This document shows, piece after piece, positions 1 through 7,626 of a DNA stretch of 38,170 nucleotides (position 1 is its first letter; every line of letters starts with the position of its first letter). Where the stretch lies: the NCBI GenBank assembly GCA_003151425.1, contig PLXO01000218.1, positions 1 to 38,170 of the forward strand. Reading direction: 5' to 3'. The notes under the pieces were generated by a model that was not told where the DNA came from, made no database searches, and saw nothing but the letters and a program-made list of their open reading frames with translations. The stretch comes from Acetobacteraceae bacterium (lineage in GTDB: Bacteria; Pseudomonadota; Alphaproteobacteria; Acetobacterales; Acetobacteraceae). A program made the translations under genes and the position numbers.

Positions 1-38
1 GGGCGGAGCCCTTGGCCTTGCTTCGCTCACGCGATTGC
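1..38. repeat. Partial copy of a palindromic repeat at the window edge
   Basis: The first bases resemble the right arm of the perfect hairpin at 13435-13501: both carry a CCTGGCCTTGCTTC-like stretch followed by a GATTG end. The GGCGGAGCCCTTGG start also matches 31900-31912. The left half lies outside the window, so this is a fragment of a dispersed intergenic repeat just upstream of bamA. Confidence 0.4.
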
Positions 39-85
39 TCTGGCGCGTTGGCTAGCGTTGCGCGGCGAGCGCGGCTATTGTCCGC

Positions 86-2653
86 GTGCCTGACAAACCC
101 CGCCCTGACCGAGGCGGCGCGAACTCGGGGTTTGGCCGTAGTAGGGGGGTTCGCTTTTTGCTTTGCATTCGCGCCGTGCTGCTGGCCCTTGCGCTGCTGC
201 CTCTTGCGATGCGGATCAGCCCCGCCGCCGCCCAGAGCGCGCCCCCGCTGCCGACTGTGCAGGTGCCACCGCGCGCGACGCCGGTGCCACAGTTGCCGCC
301 GGCCGCACCCGCTGGCTCGCCCACCGGCTCGCCAGGCACCAGCTTACCAAGCGCTGGACCGAGCGCGGCCGCTCCGGGTGGCGCCGTCGGCGGCGCGCCT
401 GCCACGCCGATTCCGGCGCCCGGCACGATCCAGTCGATCCGGCTTGAGGGCAACCAACGCATCGAGTCTGGCACCATCCTGTCCTACATGCTGGTGCGGC
501 CGGGCGACCCGTTCGATGCCGGCCGCATCGATCGCAGCCTGAAGACCCTCTATGCGACCGGTCTGTTCCAGGACGTCAACCTGACGCGGCAGGGCGACAC
601 GCTGGTCGTCAAGGTGGTGGAGAATCCGCTCGTCAACCGCGTCGCCTACGAGGGCAACAGCATCGAGAGTGACGACCAGTTGAAGGAGGTGGTGCAGCTT
701 CGCCCGCGGTCCGTGTTCACGCCCGCCGCCGCCGAGGCGGATCGGCAGCGCATCCTGGATGCCTATGCCAAGCGCGGACGGTTCGCGACGGTGGTGACAC
801 CACAAATCATCCGCCAAAGCCAGAATCGCGTCGACGTCATCTTCAAGATCACCGACGGGCCGAGCGCGTTCATCGCCCACATCGGCTTCGTCGGGAACCA
901 TGCCTTCAGCGAGAGCCGGCTGGGGGAAGTGGTCAACACCCGCCAGCACACCTGGTGGCGCTTTCTGTCGACCTCCGACGAATATGATCCTGCCCGGATC
1001 AACTTCGACAAGGAGCTGCTGCGTCGCTACTACCTGAAGAACGGGTACGCCGACTTCAACGTTGCCGACGTCACGACCGAGCTGGCGCCCGATCGCACCG
1101 CCTTCTTCCTTACGTTCAGCCTGCACGAGGGCGAGCGCTACCGGAACGCAAAGATCACCATCAGCTCGCAATTGCGTGGCGTGGACGGCGAGTCGCTGCG
1201 CACGGACCTGCAGATGGACGAGGGGGACTGGTACGACGGCGACGCGGTCGGGCGTAGCGCGGACGCCATCGAATCCGACGTGCGCGCGCGGGGCATTTCC
1301 TTTGTCGACGTCAAGCCCGACGTCACCAGGCATCCCGACACGAAGACTATTGACATCGTGTTCAATGTCACCGAGGGCCCGCGCCTCTATGTCGAGCGGA
1401 TCGACATCACTGGCAATGTGCGCACCAAGGACAAGGTGATCCGCCGGGAATTCCGCCTGGCCGAGGGCGATGCGTTCAACCCCGAGGTGGTGCGCCGCAG
1501 CCGTCAGCGTCTTCAGGATCTCGGCTACTTCAACACGGTGACGATCCAGCCGACCCCGGGGTCGGCACCCGACAAGAGTATCCTGACCACCACCGTGCAG
1601 GAGAAGTCCACGGGTTCGGTCACGGTCGGCGGCGGCTACGCGACCGACGCGGGCGCGCTGCTCGATGCCGGCATTTCCGAGAGCAACTTCATCGGCACCG
1701 GAATCAACGCCGGGATCAACGGCGTGCTTGCCCAGCGCGACAGTTCGATCAACGCGTCGGTCACCGATCCGTATTTCCTTGACCGCAACCTGGTGGCCGG
1801 CGCGGACCTGTTCCTGGTGCAGACGAACTACCTCGGCACCGAACCGTACGACGAGAAGCGCGAGGGTTTCGCGCTGCGCCTGGGCTACAACTTCAACGAC
1901 CGCCTGAGCCAGACCTGGAGCTATTCGCTGGTCGGCCGCACCGTGTTCAATGTCGTGGCCGGCGCCAGCTTCTACATCCAGGATGCGGCAGGCTACACGC
2001 TGCTGTCGCAGGTGAGCCAGCAAATGGCCCTGGACTATCGCGACAGCAAGGTCGATCCGCACAGCGGCGGCTACTACCGGTTCGGCACCGATTTCGCCGG
2101 ACTGGGCGGCAACGCGCAGTTCGTCCGTGCGCGCCTGGACGCTTCGTATTACATCCCGCTCGAGCGCCTGATGGGCAATCCCGACTGGGTGCTCGCGTTG
2201 TCCGCCGGTACCGGATACCTGTTCAACATGGGTCAGCAGGAGCAGTTGATCGACCGGTTCTACCTTGGCGGCGACAACCTGCGCGGTTTCCAGACCGGCG
2301 GCGCCGGCCCGCATGACACGCAGGGCGATCCGCTCGGCGGACGGGTCATGTATACGGGGACCACCGAACTGCGTTTCCCCCTGCCGGTGTCACCCGACCT
2401 CGGGATCAGCGGGCGCACCTTTGTCGATGTCGGCGGACTGAGCCAAGCTACGTTCGAGCGCAACTCGTGCCCCGCCGCGGCCGGTGGTTGCCCGCCGATC
2501 ATCGCGTCCACGGCCCCGCGCATCGGCATCGGCGTCGGCGTGTCCTGGAAGACGCCGTTTGGCTTGATCAACATCGATCTGACTCCGTTCGTGATGAAAC
2601 AGGCCGGAGATCAGACTCAGATATTTCGCTTTGGTTTTGGAACGAGGTTCTAA
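86..2653 (+). CDS. bamA: Outer membrane protein assembly factor BamA
   Basis: BamA is the core beta-barrel subunit of the BAM complex, which folds and inserts outer-membrane proteins. The 855-residue product starts with a basic/hydrophobic signal segment (about residues 22-48, ending in PAAAQS) and then a Pro/Ala-rich linker. Five POTRA modules follow from about residue 115 (IQSIRLEGNQRI) to about 490. The C-terminal Omp85 barrel carries the loop-6 motif NLRGF near residue 732 and ends in Phe, as outer-membrane barrels do. The GTG at 86 is the only start that keeps the full signal peptide; ATG 209 would remove it. The stop is directly followed by the GTG of the OmpH gene, and lpxD, fabZ and lpxA follow, which is the usual envelope cluster order. 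The Pro/Ala linker is longer than in most BamA proteins. Identification is very secure; the exact start is less so. Confidence 0.96.
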   Translation: MPDKPRPDRGGANSGFGRSRGVRFLLCIRAVLLALALLPLAMRISPAAAQSAPPLPTVQVPPRATPVPQLPPAAPAGSPTGSPGTSLPSAGPSAAAPGGAVGGAPATPIPAPGTIQSIRLEGNQRIESGTILSYMLVRPGDPFDAGRIDRSLKTLYATGLFQDVNLTRQGDTLVVKVVENPLVNRVAYEGNSIESDDQLKEVVQLRPRSVFTPAAAEADRQRILDAYAKRGRFATVVTPQIIRQSQNRVDVIFKITDGPSAFIAHIGFVGNHAFSESRLGEVVNTRQHTWWRFLSTSDEYDPARINFDKELLRRYYLKNGYADFNVADVTTELAPDRTAFFLTFSLHEGERYRNAKITISSQLRGVDGESLRTDLQMDEGDWYDGDAVGRSADAIESDVRARGISFVDVKPDVTRHPDTKTIDIVFNVTEGPRLYVERIDITGNVRTKDKVIRREFRLAEGDAFNPEVVRRSRQRLQDLGYFNTVTIQPTPGSAPDKSILTTTVQEKSTGSVTVGGGYATDAGALLDAGISESNFIGTGINAGINGVLAQRDSSINASVTDPYFLDRNLVAGADLFLVQTNYLGTEPYDEKREGFALRLGYNFNDRLSQTWSYSLVGRTVFNVVAGASFYIQDAAGYTLLSQVSQQMALDYRDSKVDPHSGGYYRFGTDFAGLGGNAQFVRARLDASYYIPLERLMGNPDWVLALSAGTGYLFNMGQQEQLIDRFYLGGDNLRGFQTGGAGPHDTQGDPLGGRVMYTGTTELRFPLPVSPDLGISGRTFVDVGGLSQATFERNSCPAAAGGCPPIIASTAPRIGIGVGVSWKTPFGLINIDLTPFVMKQAGDQTQIFRFGFGTRF

Positions 2654-3628
2654 GTGCTCCATCCCCGCCTTGCCCATCCCCACGTGGCCCAACCTCGCTT
2701 GGCCCAACCACACTTGGCCCAACCCCACTTGGCCCATCCCCGCTTGGCCCGTCCCCGCCTGGCAGTGACGGCGGCGATCGCCGTCGTGTTGCTTGCCCCG
2801 CTCACCGCCGGCCATGCCCAGCAGGCGCCGGCGCCGAATCAGGACTACTTCATCCCCGGGCAGTCGCGCCCGGCTGCCCCGGCGCGCCCAGCCGCGCGGC
2901 CGGCCGGCACCAGCGCGGCCGCACCCGCGCCCACTTTGCCTGGGGCCGAGGGCGTACCGGCGGAGGCGGACACAACAACAGGGGCCACGCCGCAGCAGGT
3001 GGAGGTGGCGCTGCCGCCGCCACCCACGGTGCCGCCGCTGCCCAAAACCAACTCGCCGCCGGCGGCGATCATGGGCATCATCTCGGTGCCGGACGTGATG
3101 CGGGGCTCAACCGCCTATCTGGCGGTCGACAAGCAACTGGCTGTGCGACGGCAGAAGCTGAACGAGGACGCCCAGAAGGAACAGACCACGCTGCGTGATC
3201 TCGGCCAGGCGCTAACCAACGACCGCGGCAAGATGACCGCGGAGCAGATCCGCACCAAGGAGCGCGAGCTGCAGGATCGGGTTGCCGAGTCCCGGCGCAA
3301 GTTCGCCGAGCGCAACCGGATCATCCAGGAAGCCGGCCAGTACGCGCTGGCGCAGATCGAGCGCACGCTGCGCGACGTGGTCCAGCAGGTCGCGATTGCC
3401 CACGGGATGAACCTGGTGTTGCATGGCCCGCAGAGCGCGCTGTATTTGCCGGAGTTCGACATCACACCGCAGGTGATCGTGGAGCTCAACAAGGTGTTGC
3501 CCTCGGTGAGCATCCCACCTGACGGGGTTTCGGTGCTCGACCTGAAGCCACAAGCCGCGGCGCCCGCCGCGACTCCGGCGGCGGCTCCGGCGACCCCGAC
3601 CAAGGCCGCGCCGGCGAAGAAGCCATGA
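2654..3628 (+). CDS. OmpH/Skp-family periplasmic chaperone with repeat-encoded N-terminus
   Basis: This is a Skp-like periplasmic chaperone that would hold unfolded outer-membrane proteins for BamA, encoded next door. A hydrophobic signal segment (AVTAAIAVVLLAPLTAG, about residues 37-53) precedes a long Pro/Ala region. The OmpH domain runs from about residue 135 (IISVPDVMRGSTAYLAVDKQ) to 290, with a charged helical hairpin near 160-235. The product is 324 residues, far longer than Skp (about 160), because of low-complexity ends. Residues 3-37 are seven pentapeptides of pattern [HQR]-P-[RH]-[LV]-A encoded by a 7 x 15-bp tandem array. The GTG at 2654 abuts the bamA stop. A second in-frame GTG at 2765 sits exactly where the array ends, but starting there would leave a signal peptide without a basic n-region, so 2654 is preferred. 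Family is clear; start is uncertain. Confidence 0.85.
   Translation: MLHPRLAHPHVAQPRLAQPHLAQPHLAHPRLARPRLAVTAAIAVVLLAPLTAGHAQQAPAPNQDYFIPGQSRPAAPARPAARPAGTSAAAPAPTLPGAEGVPAEADTTTGATPQQVEVALPPPPTVPPLPKTNSPPAAIMGIISVPDVMRGSTAYLAVDKQLAVRRQKLNEDAQKEQTTLRDLGQALTNDRGKMTAEQIRTKERELQDRVAESRRKFAERNRIIQEAGQYALAQIERTLRDVVQQVAIAHGMNLVLHGPQSALYLPEFDITPQVIVELNKVLPSVSIPPDGVSVLDLKPQAAAPAATPAAAPATPTKAAPAKKP
2660..2764 (+). repeat. Tandem array, 7 x 15 bp, inside the start of the OmpH gene
   Basis: Seven consecutive 15-bp units of the form CAACCCCACTTGGCC (first base of each unit C, variants in the middle) run without gaps from 2660 to 2764. They end exactly at an in-frame GTG (2765). The period is five codons, so the array is translated as [HQR]P[RH][LV]A repeats. 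Confidence 0.9.
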
Positions 3629-3677
3629 GCGGATGAGGTCCGCGAATTGATGAGGACCTCGGGGCGATAAAGTTGTT

Positions 3678-3790
3678 GGCTCGATGGCCTGCCCCGGCTC
3701 GATGAAAGCCCCGGGATCAATGAACACACTCGGCTCGATGAAGTCCCCCGAATCGATGAATCTCCGAATGGATGAAGCCACCGAAACGAA
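3678..3790 (+). repeat. Degenerate 18-bp tandem array upstream of lpxD
   Basis: Units of the form GGCTCGATGAAGTCCCCC recur at 3678, 3696, 3714 and 3732 with an 18-bp period. They decay into GAATCGATGAATCTCC (3750) and GAATGGATGAAGCCACC (3766). The array fills most of the gap between the OmpH gene and lpxD, and leaves no clear Shine-Dalgarno before lpxD. Confidence 0.85.
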
Positions 3791-3796
3791 GCCAAT

Positions 3797-4996
3797 GTGA
3801 CCGACTGGCCTGAAATCGTCGGCGATCCGCGGTTCTTCCAGCGCGCCGGACCGTTCACGCTGGCCGCGGTGGCGGACGCGGCGCAGGCCGAGGCGCCGCC
3901 GCGCCGACTGATGCTGACCGGCGTGGCGCCGCTGCAAACCGCCGGCGCGGACCAGGTGAGCTTCCTCGACAACCGCAAATACGCGGCCGCACTGGCCACG
4001 ACCGGCGCCGGTGCCGTGATCGTGCACCCCGACATGGCCTCGCGCGTGCCCGAGGGTGCGGCGGCGGTTGTCACGCCCGAACCGTACGTCGCCTGGGCCA
4101 TGGTCGCCGCGCTGTTCCACCCGGTGACGCCGGCCCGCGCCGGCATCCATCCAAGCGCGGTGATCGGCGCGGGGGCGATGATCGATCCCACCGCCGAGAT
4201 CGGGCCGCTGGCGGTGATCGGCGAGGGCGCAGCGATCGGCCCGCGCTGCCGAGTCGGTGCCCTGGCCACGATCGGCCCGGGCGTGGTGCTCGGCCCCGAC
4301 TGCCGGATTGGCCCGCATGCCAGCCTCAGCCACGCGCTGCTGGGCGCCCGGGTCTATGTCTATCCGGGCGCGCGCATCGGCCAGGAGGGATTCGGATTCG
4401 CCATCACCGGCGAGGGCTTCCACAGCGTGCCGCAACTCTGCCGCGTCATCCTTGAAGACGATGTCGAGGTCGGTGCCAACGCGACAATCGACCGCGGCTC
4501 GCTGCAGGACACGGTGATCGGCGCTGGCTCGCGGCTCGACAACCTGGTGCAGATCGGGCACAACGTGCGCCTCGGGCGCGGCTGCGTGATCGTTTCACAG
4601 GCGGGTGTCTCCGGCTCCACCATCCTGGATGACCACGTGATGGTCGGCCCACAGGCCGGCCTGACCGGCCATCTGAGGATCGGGCGCATGGCCCGGATCG
4701 GTGCGCAGGCCGGGGTGATGGCGGACGTGGATGCCGGCACGGAAGTCGTCGGCACCCCGGCGCAGCCTCGGCGGGCGTTCTTTCGCGAGGTGGCCATCCT
4801 GCGCCGCATGGCGCGAGGCGGCGGCAAGGGCGCGGGCGACCGGGGCGCGGGCGATCGGGGCGCGGGGAACCGGAGCGTGGGCGATCGAGGCGCCGGCGAT
4901 CGGAACGCGGGTGAACTGGGCTCGGGCGACCGGGGCGTCGGGAGCAAGGACGTTCGCGATAAAGCTGGGGCGACCAAGGGGACGGACACGGACTGA
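3797..4996 (+). CDS. lpxD: UDP-3-O-(3-hydroxyacyl)glucosamine N-acyltransferase LpxD
   Basis: LpxD transfers the second 3-hydroxyacyl chain, from acyl-ACP to the 2-amine of UDP-3-O-acylglucosamine, in lipid A synthesis (cytoplasmic, trimeric). The N-terminal uridine-binding domain occupies residues 1 to about 110. A left-handed beta helix of hexapeptide repeats (IGAGAMIDPTAEIGPLAVIG and similar) follows to about 330. The catalytic His is in NLVQIGHNVRLG at about residue 255. A 399-residue product exceeds the usual 340-350. The excess is a tail of GAGDR-type pentapeptides encoded by the 15-bp array at 4832-4951. The start is GTG 3797; the ATG two bases earlier runs straight into a stop. fabZ begins 5 bp after the stop. 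Identification is secure. Confidence 0.95.
   Translation: MTDWPEIVGDPRFFQRAGPFTLAAVADAAQAEAPPRRLMLTGVAPLQTAGADQVSFLDNRKYAAALATTGAGAVIVHPDMASRVPEGAAAVVTPEPYVAWAMVAALFHPVTPARAGIHPSAVIGAGAMIDPTAEIGPLAVIGEGAAIGPRCRVGALATIGPGVVLGPDCRIGPHASLSHALLGARVYVYPGARIGQEGFGFAITGEGFHSVPQLCRVILEDDVEVGANATIDRGSLQDTVIGAGSRLDNLVQIGHNVRLGRGCVIVSQAGVSGSTILDDHVMVGPQAGLTGHLRIGRMARIGAQAGVMADVDAGTEVVGTPAQPRRAFFREVAILRRMARGGGKGAGDRGAGDRGAGNRSVGDRGAGDRNAGELGSGDRGVGSKDVRDKAGATKGTDTD
4832..4951 (+). repeat. 15-bp tandem array encoding the LpxD tail
   Basis: Eight successive 15-bp units of the type GCGGGCGACCGGGGC (4832, 4847, 4862, 4877, 4892, 4907, 4922, 4937), increasingly divergent, encode GAGDR GAGDR GAGNR SVGDR GAGDR NAGEL GSGDR GVGSK. 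The period is five codons and the array is fully in frame with lpxD. Confidence 0.9.
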
Positions 4997-5001
4997 CCGC
5001 G

Positions 5002-5508
5002 ATGGATGCATCCGAAATCGAAACGACAGGCGCACCGGCGCCGGGGACGGCGGTCGAAACCATCGACATCGCCCGCATCCTGCAGGCGATCCCGCATCGC
5101 TACCCATTCCTGATGATCGACCGGGTGGTGGATCTGGTGACCAACCACTCGGCGATCGGCGTCAAGAACGTGTCAGTCAACGAATCGTTCTTCCAGGGTC
5201 ACTTCCCCAACCACCCCGTGATGCCAGGCGTGCTGATCATCGAGGCGATGGCGCAGACCGCGGCGATCCTGGTGGTGGAGACGCTAGGTCCCGACGCCGC
5301 CGGCCGCGTGGTGTATTTCATGTCGGTGGAGGGCGCCAAGTTCCGCCGCCCGGTGGTGCCGGGCGACCAGCTCCGCATCCACTGCACCAAGTTGCGCAAC
5401 CGCGGCAATGTCTGGAAGTTCCACGCGGTGGCGCGGGTCGACGCAAGCTCGGTCGCCGAGGCCACCTATGCCGCGATGATCATGGACCGCGCGCCGCCGA
5501 TCGGCTGA
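5002..5508 (+). CDS. fabZ: 3-hydroxyacyl-[acyl-carrier-protein] dehydratase FabZ
   Basis: FabZ dehydrates 3-hydroxyacyl-ACP in fatty acid elongation and competes with LpxA/LpxD for the same substrate, which explains its place between them. The 168-residue hot-dog-fold protein has the entry motif HRYPFLMIDRV (about residues 33-43). The catalytic pair is His67 in GHFPNHPVMPGV and Glu81 in LIIEAMAQ; the 14-residue spacing equals that of E. coli FabZ (His54/Glu68). A roughly 20-residue N-terminal extension precedes the domain. The ATG at 5002 lies 5 bp after the lpxD stop, so co-translation is likely. Confidence 0.96.
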   Translation: MDASEIETTGAPAPGTAVETIDIARILQAIPHRYPFLMIDRVVDLVTNHSAIGVKNVSVNESFFQGHFPNHPVMPGVLIIEAMAQTAAILVVETLGPDAAGRVVYFMSVEGAKFRRPVVPGDQLRIHCTKLRNRGNVWKFHAVARVDASSVAEATYAAMIMDRAPPIG

Positions 5509-5669
5509 GCACCGATCCGGGCGATGCCGCAATTTGGCCAGAATTTCAATATGAAACAAACAGTTACGGGCCGATCGACGATACAAGATGCAACAATGAT
5601 TGTGTTGGCCATCCTGGGGCCTCCACCTAGGCTGCGGCGGCGCAACACAAATGGCGAGTCTGCAATCCG

Positions 5670-6485
5670 ATGACCCCAGCGCTGGCCCCGAAGACTGTAC
5701 CGGTCTCGATCCATCCAACTGCGATCGTCGCGCGCGGCGCGGAGATCGGGGCCGGTGTCAAAATCGGGCCGTGGTGCAGCGTCGGCGCCAATGTGGTGAT
5801 CGAGGATGGGACGCGTCTCGTTTCGCACGTGGTGGTGGACGGCCACACGGTGATCGGGGCGGACGTGGTGCTGTTTCCGTTCTGCACGGTCGGGCTGGAG
5901 CCGCAGGACCTGAAATACCAGGGTGAGCCGACTCGCTGCGAGATCGGCGCCCGCACGCAGATCCGCGAGCATTGCACCATCCATCGCGGCACGGTGACCG
6001 GGCGCGGCATCACTCATGTCGGCGCGGATTGCCTGATCATGGCGGTGGCGCATGTGGCGCATGACTGCCAAGTGGGCGATCACGTGATCATTGCGAACAA
6101 CGCGGTGATGGGTGGACACGTCAGCATCGCCGACCACGCGGTGATCGGCGGCGCGGCGGCGATCCATCAGTTCGTGCGCATCGGGCGCGCGGCGATGATC
6201 GGCGGCGTGTCCGGGGTGGAGGCCGACGTGATCCCGTTCGGCAGCGTGATCGGCAACCGCGCGCGGCTGGCCGGGCTGAACGTGATCGGGCTGAAGCGGC
6301 GCGGGTTCGACAAGACGCAAATCGGGCGGCTGCATACGGCGTTTCGCGCCCTGTTCCGCCACGAGGGCGTGTTCAAGCAGCGCCTGGAGGAGATGCGGGT
6401 GCAGTATGGCGAAGATCCGCTGATCGCCGAGGTGCTGGCGTTCATCGATGCACCGAGCCATCGCGGGTTGATCCGCGCGGAGTAG
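5670..6485 (+). CDS. lpxA: UDP-N-acetylglucosamine acyltransferase LpxA
   Basis: LpxA catalyses the first step of lipid A synthesis, O-acylation of UDP-GlcNAc from 3-hydroxyacyl-ACP, in the cytoplasm. The 271-residue length fits the family. The N-terminal two thirds is a hexapeptide-repeat beta helix (IHPTAIVARGAEIGAGVKIG). The catalytic His is residue 131 in VAHDCQVGDHVIIANNAVMG, matching E. coli His125. The C-terminal helical domain includes FRALFRHEGVFKQRLEE. A 161-bp, comparatively AT-rich gap separates it from fabZ, so it may have its own promoter, though no convincing site was picked. lpxI and lpxB, common next genes in alphaproteobacteria, are absent; a palindromic element follows instead. 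Confidence 0.96.
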   Translation: MTPALAPKTVPVSIHPTAIVARGAEIGAGVKIGPWCSVGANVVIEDGTRLVSHVVVDGHTVIGADVVLFPFCTVGLEPQDLKYQGEPTRCEIGARTQIREHCTIHRGTVTGRGITHVGADCLIMAVAHVAHDCQVGDHVIIANNAVMGGHVSIADHAVIGGAAAIHQFVRIGRAAMIGGVSGVEADVIPFGSVIGNRARLAGLNVIGLKRRGFDKTQIGRLHTAFRALFRHEGVFKQRLEEMRVQYGEDPLIAEVLAFIDAPSHRGLIRAE

Positions 6486-6486
6486 C

Positions 6487-6651
6487 GCATTTTCGGGCGG
6501 ACTGGAATCGCCGGATCCACTTGTCATTGCGAGGAGCGCTGCGACGAAGCAATCCCCGAGCCGGGACGCAGGGGATTGCTTCGTCGCAGCGCTCCTCGCA
6601 ATGACAGGTGTGGGCAATGACAGGCGGTGTTTCCGGTCAGCGTGAAAATGC
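6487..6651. repeat. Palindromic intergenic element with 36-bp perfect arms
   Basis: The core is an inverted repeat with identical 36-bp arms (6522-6557 and 6571-6606) around a 13-bp loop; each arm contains TCATTGCGAGGAGCG. Outside it lies a second, imperfect pair of arms (6487-6513 and 6626-6651) starting GCATTTTC. A partial copy of the outer plus inner sequence occurs at 38127-38170 and a diverged core at 15150-15264, so this is a dispersed family. It could also act as a terminator after lpxA. Confidence 0.85.
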
Positions 6652-6784
6652 TCTAGCGCGCCGCGCCGGGTCATTTCGGTAGCGCGCAGGCCGCTGCGCC
6701 GGGTTGGTTCGGCGTTCCCCGAAACATCGGCTACCGTATTGCGGCTAACATCCTGCTCGTGATCATGCACGACAGGAGGACACC

Positions 6785-7093
6785 ATGCAGGCACAACAAT
6801 ACACCGGCGGCGTCGCGATCTCGGCGATCTGGGAAGCCAAGGCCGGCGAGGCGGATGCGGTCGCCGAGATCCTCGCACGGCTGGGTGAGGCGGCGCGCAC
6901 CGAACCGGGAGTGAAATTGTTCCTGGTACATCGCAGTGTCGCCAATCCGGAGCACTTCCTGTTCTACGAGCTGTTCGAGGACGAAGCGGCGTTCGCGGCG
7001 CACCAGCAGACCGCGCACTTCAAGTCGCTGGTGATCGAGCAGGGTCTGCCGAAGCTGACGAAGCGCGAGCGGGTGCAGTATTCGGTGCTGTAA
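6785..7093 (+). CDS. Antibiotic biosynthesis monooxygenase (ABM) fold protein, putative quinol monooxygenase
   Basis: The 102-residue protein has the dimeric alpha/beta-barrel ABM pattern. A first strand and helix (GGVAISAIWEAKAGEADAVA) are followed by EPGVKLFLVHRSVANPEHF and the core motif FYELFEDEAAFAAHQQTAHF. Relatives such as YgiN oxidise quinols; others degrade heme or polyketides, so the substrate cannot be told from sequence. The ATG has a strong Shine-Dalgarno, AGGAGG, 5 bp upstream. It stands alone between two repeat-bearing gaps. Family confident, function uncertain. Confidence 0.8.
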   Translation: MQAQQYTGGVAISAIWEAKAGEADAVAEILARLGEAARTEPGVKLFLVHRSVANPEHFLFYELFEDEAAFAAHQQTAHFKSLVIEQGLPKLTKRERVQYSVL

Positions 7094-7626
7094 AGCAATT
7101 CTGGCGGCACGCTGTTTTTTGCACCGCGCGGCAGGGTGGAACCGGTGTACCCTGTCCCGACCGCGAGTGAGCTCCGCCATTCGCGCGTCGCCAGGTGACG
7201 CAGGTGGGCGGTTTGTCGGTGCACTCTCGTGACAGGACTGCGCTGCCCGATTCTTCGGCAAGCAAGTTTCAACACAGAGGCGCAGAGCCACAGAGAAGGA
7301 AGACGACTGCGCTTCTCGCGAAGCGCATCGACCTGCTTCTCCGTGCCTCTGTGCCTCTGTGGTGAAACTTACTTTCTTGCTGCGGATGACATCAAGTTCG
7401 AGACGGTTTCGCAGTGACCTTGCCCCGTCAACCGATCGATTGGCAATCAGAGCCCGAGGCGTGCGAGCGAACCCGCTGGTGCAAACTGGTAGCGCGGCAC
7501 AACGTCGTCTGTCGCCACCGGGTTGCCTGTCTTGGCAGGAACGCCTAGCATTCCCTACCCTGCGGGCCGGTTGATCGCGCGGGGGTTGGGGGGAACGGAT
7601 GCGACCGAGGTCGCACCAATAACGCC
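7094..7626. other. Intergenic gap with one palindromic element
   Basis: No supportable gene was found here. The gap contains the inverted repeat at 7264-7370. The remainder is high-GC sequence with no convincing promoter, RNA or terminator. Confidence 0.5.
7264..7370. repeat. Inverted repeat of the CACAGAGGC / GCCTCTGTG type
   Basis: Imperfect arms of about 35 bp (7264-7298 and 7336-7370) begin AAGTTTCAACACAGAGG and end CCTCTGTGGTGAAACTT. The arms contain internal CAGAG-rich repeats. Similar hairpins are widespread in bacterial intergenic DNA. A possible eroded relative (CGGAG and GCGGAGAAGG) lies at about 21700-21730. Confidence 0.75.

Noticed and set aside
344..2314. Long open frame on the - strand opposite bamA
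   Set aside because: Antisense shadow in high-GC DNA; no domain, and the + strand product is a complete BamA.
5509..5669. Separate promoter for lpxA in the AT-richer gap
   Set aside because: No pair of -35/-10 boxes with acceptable spacing stood out.
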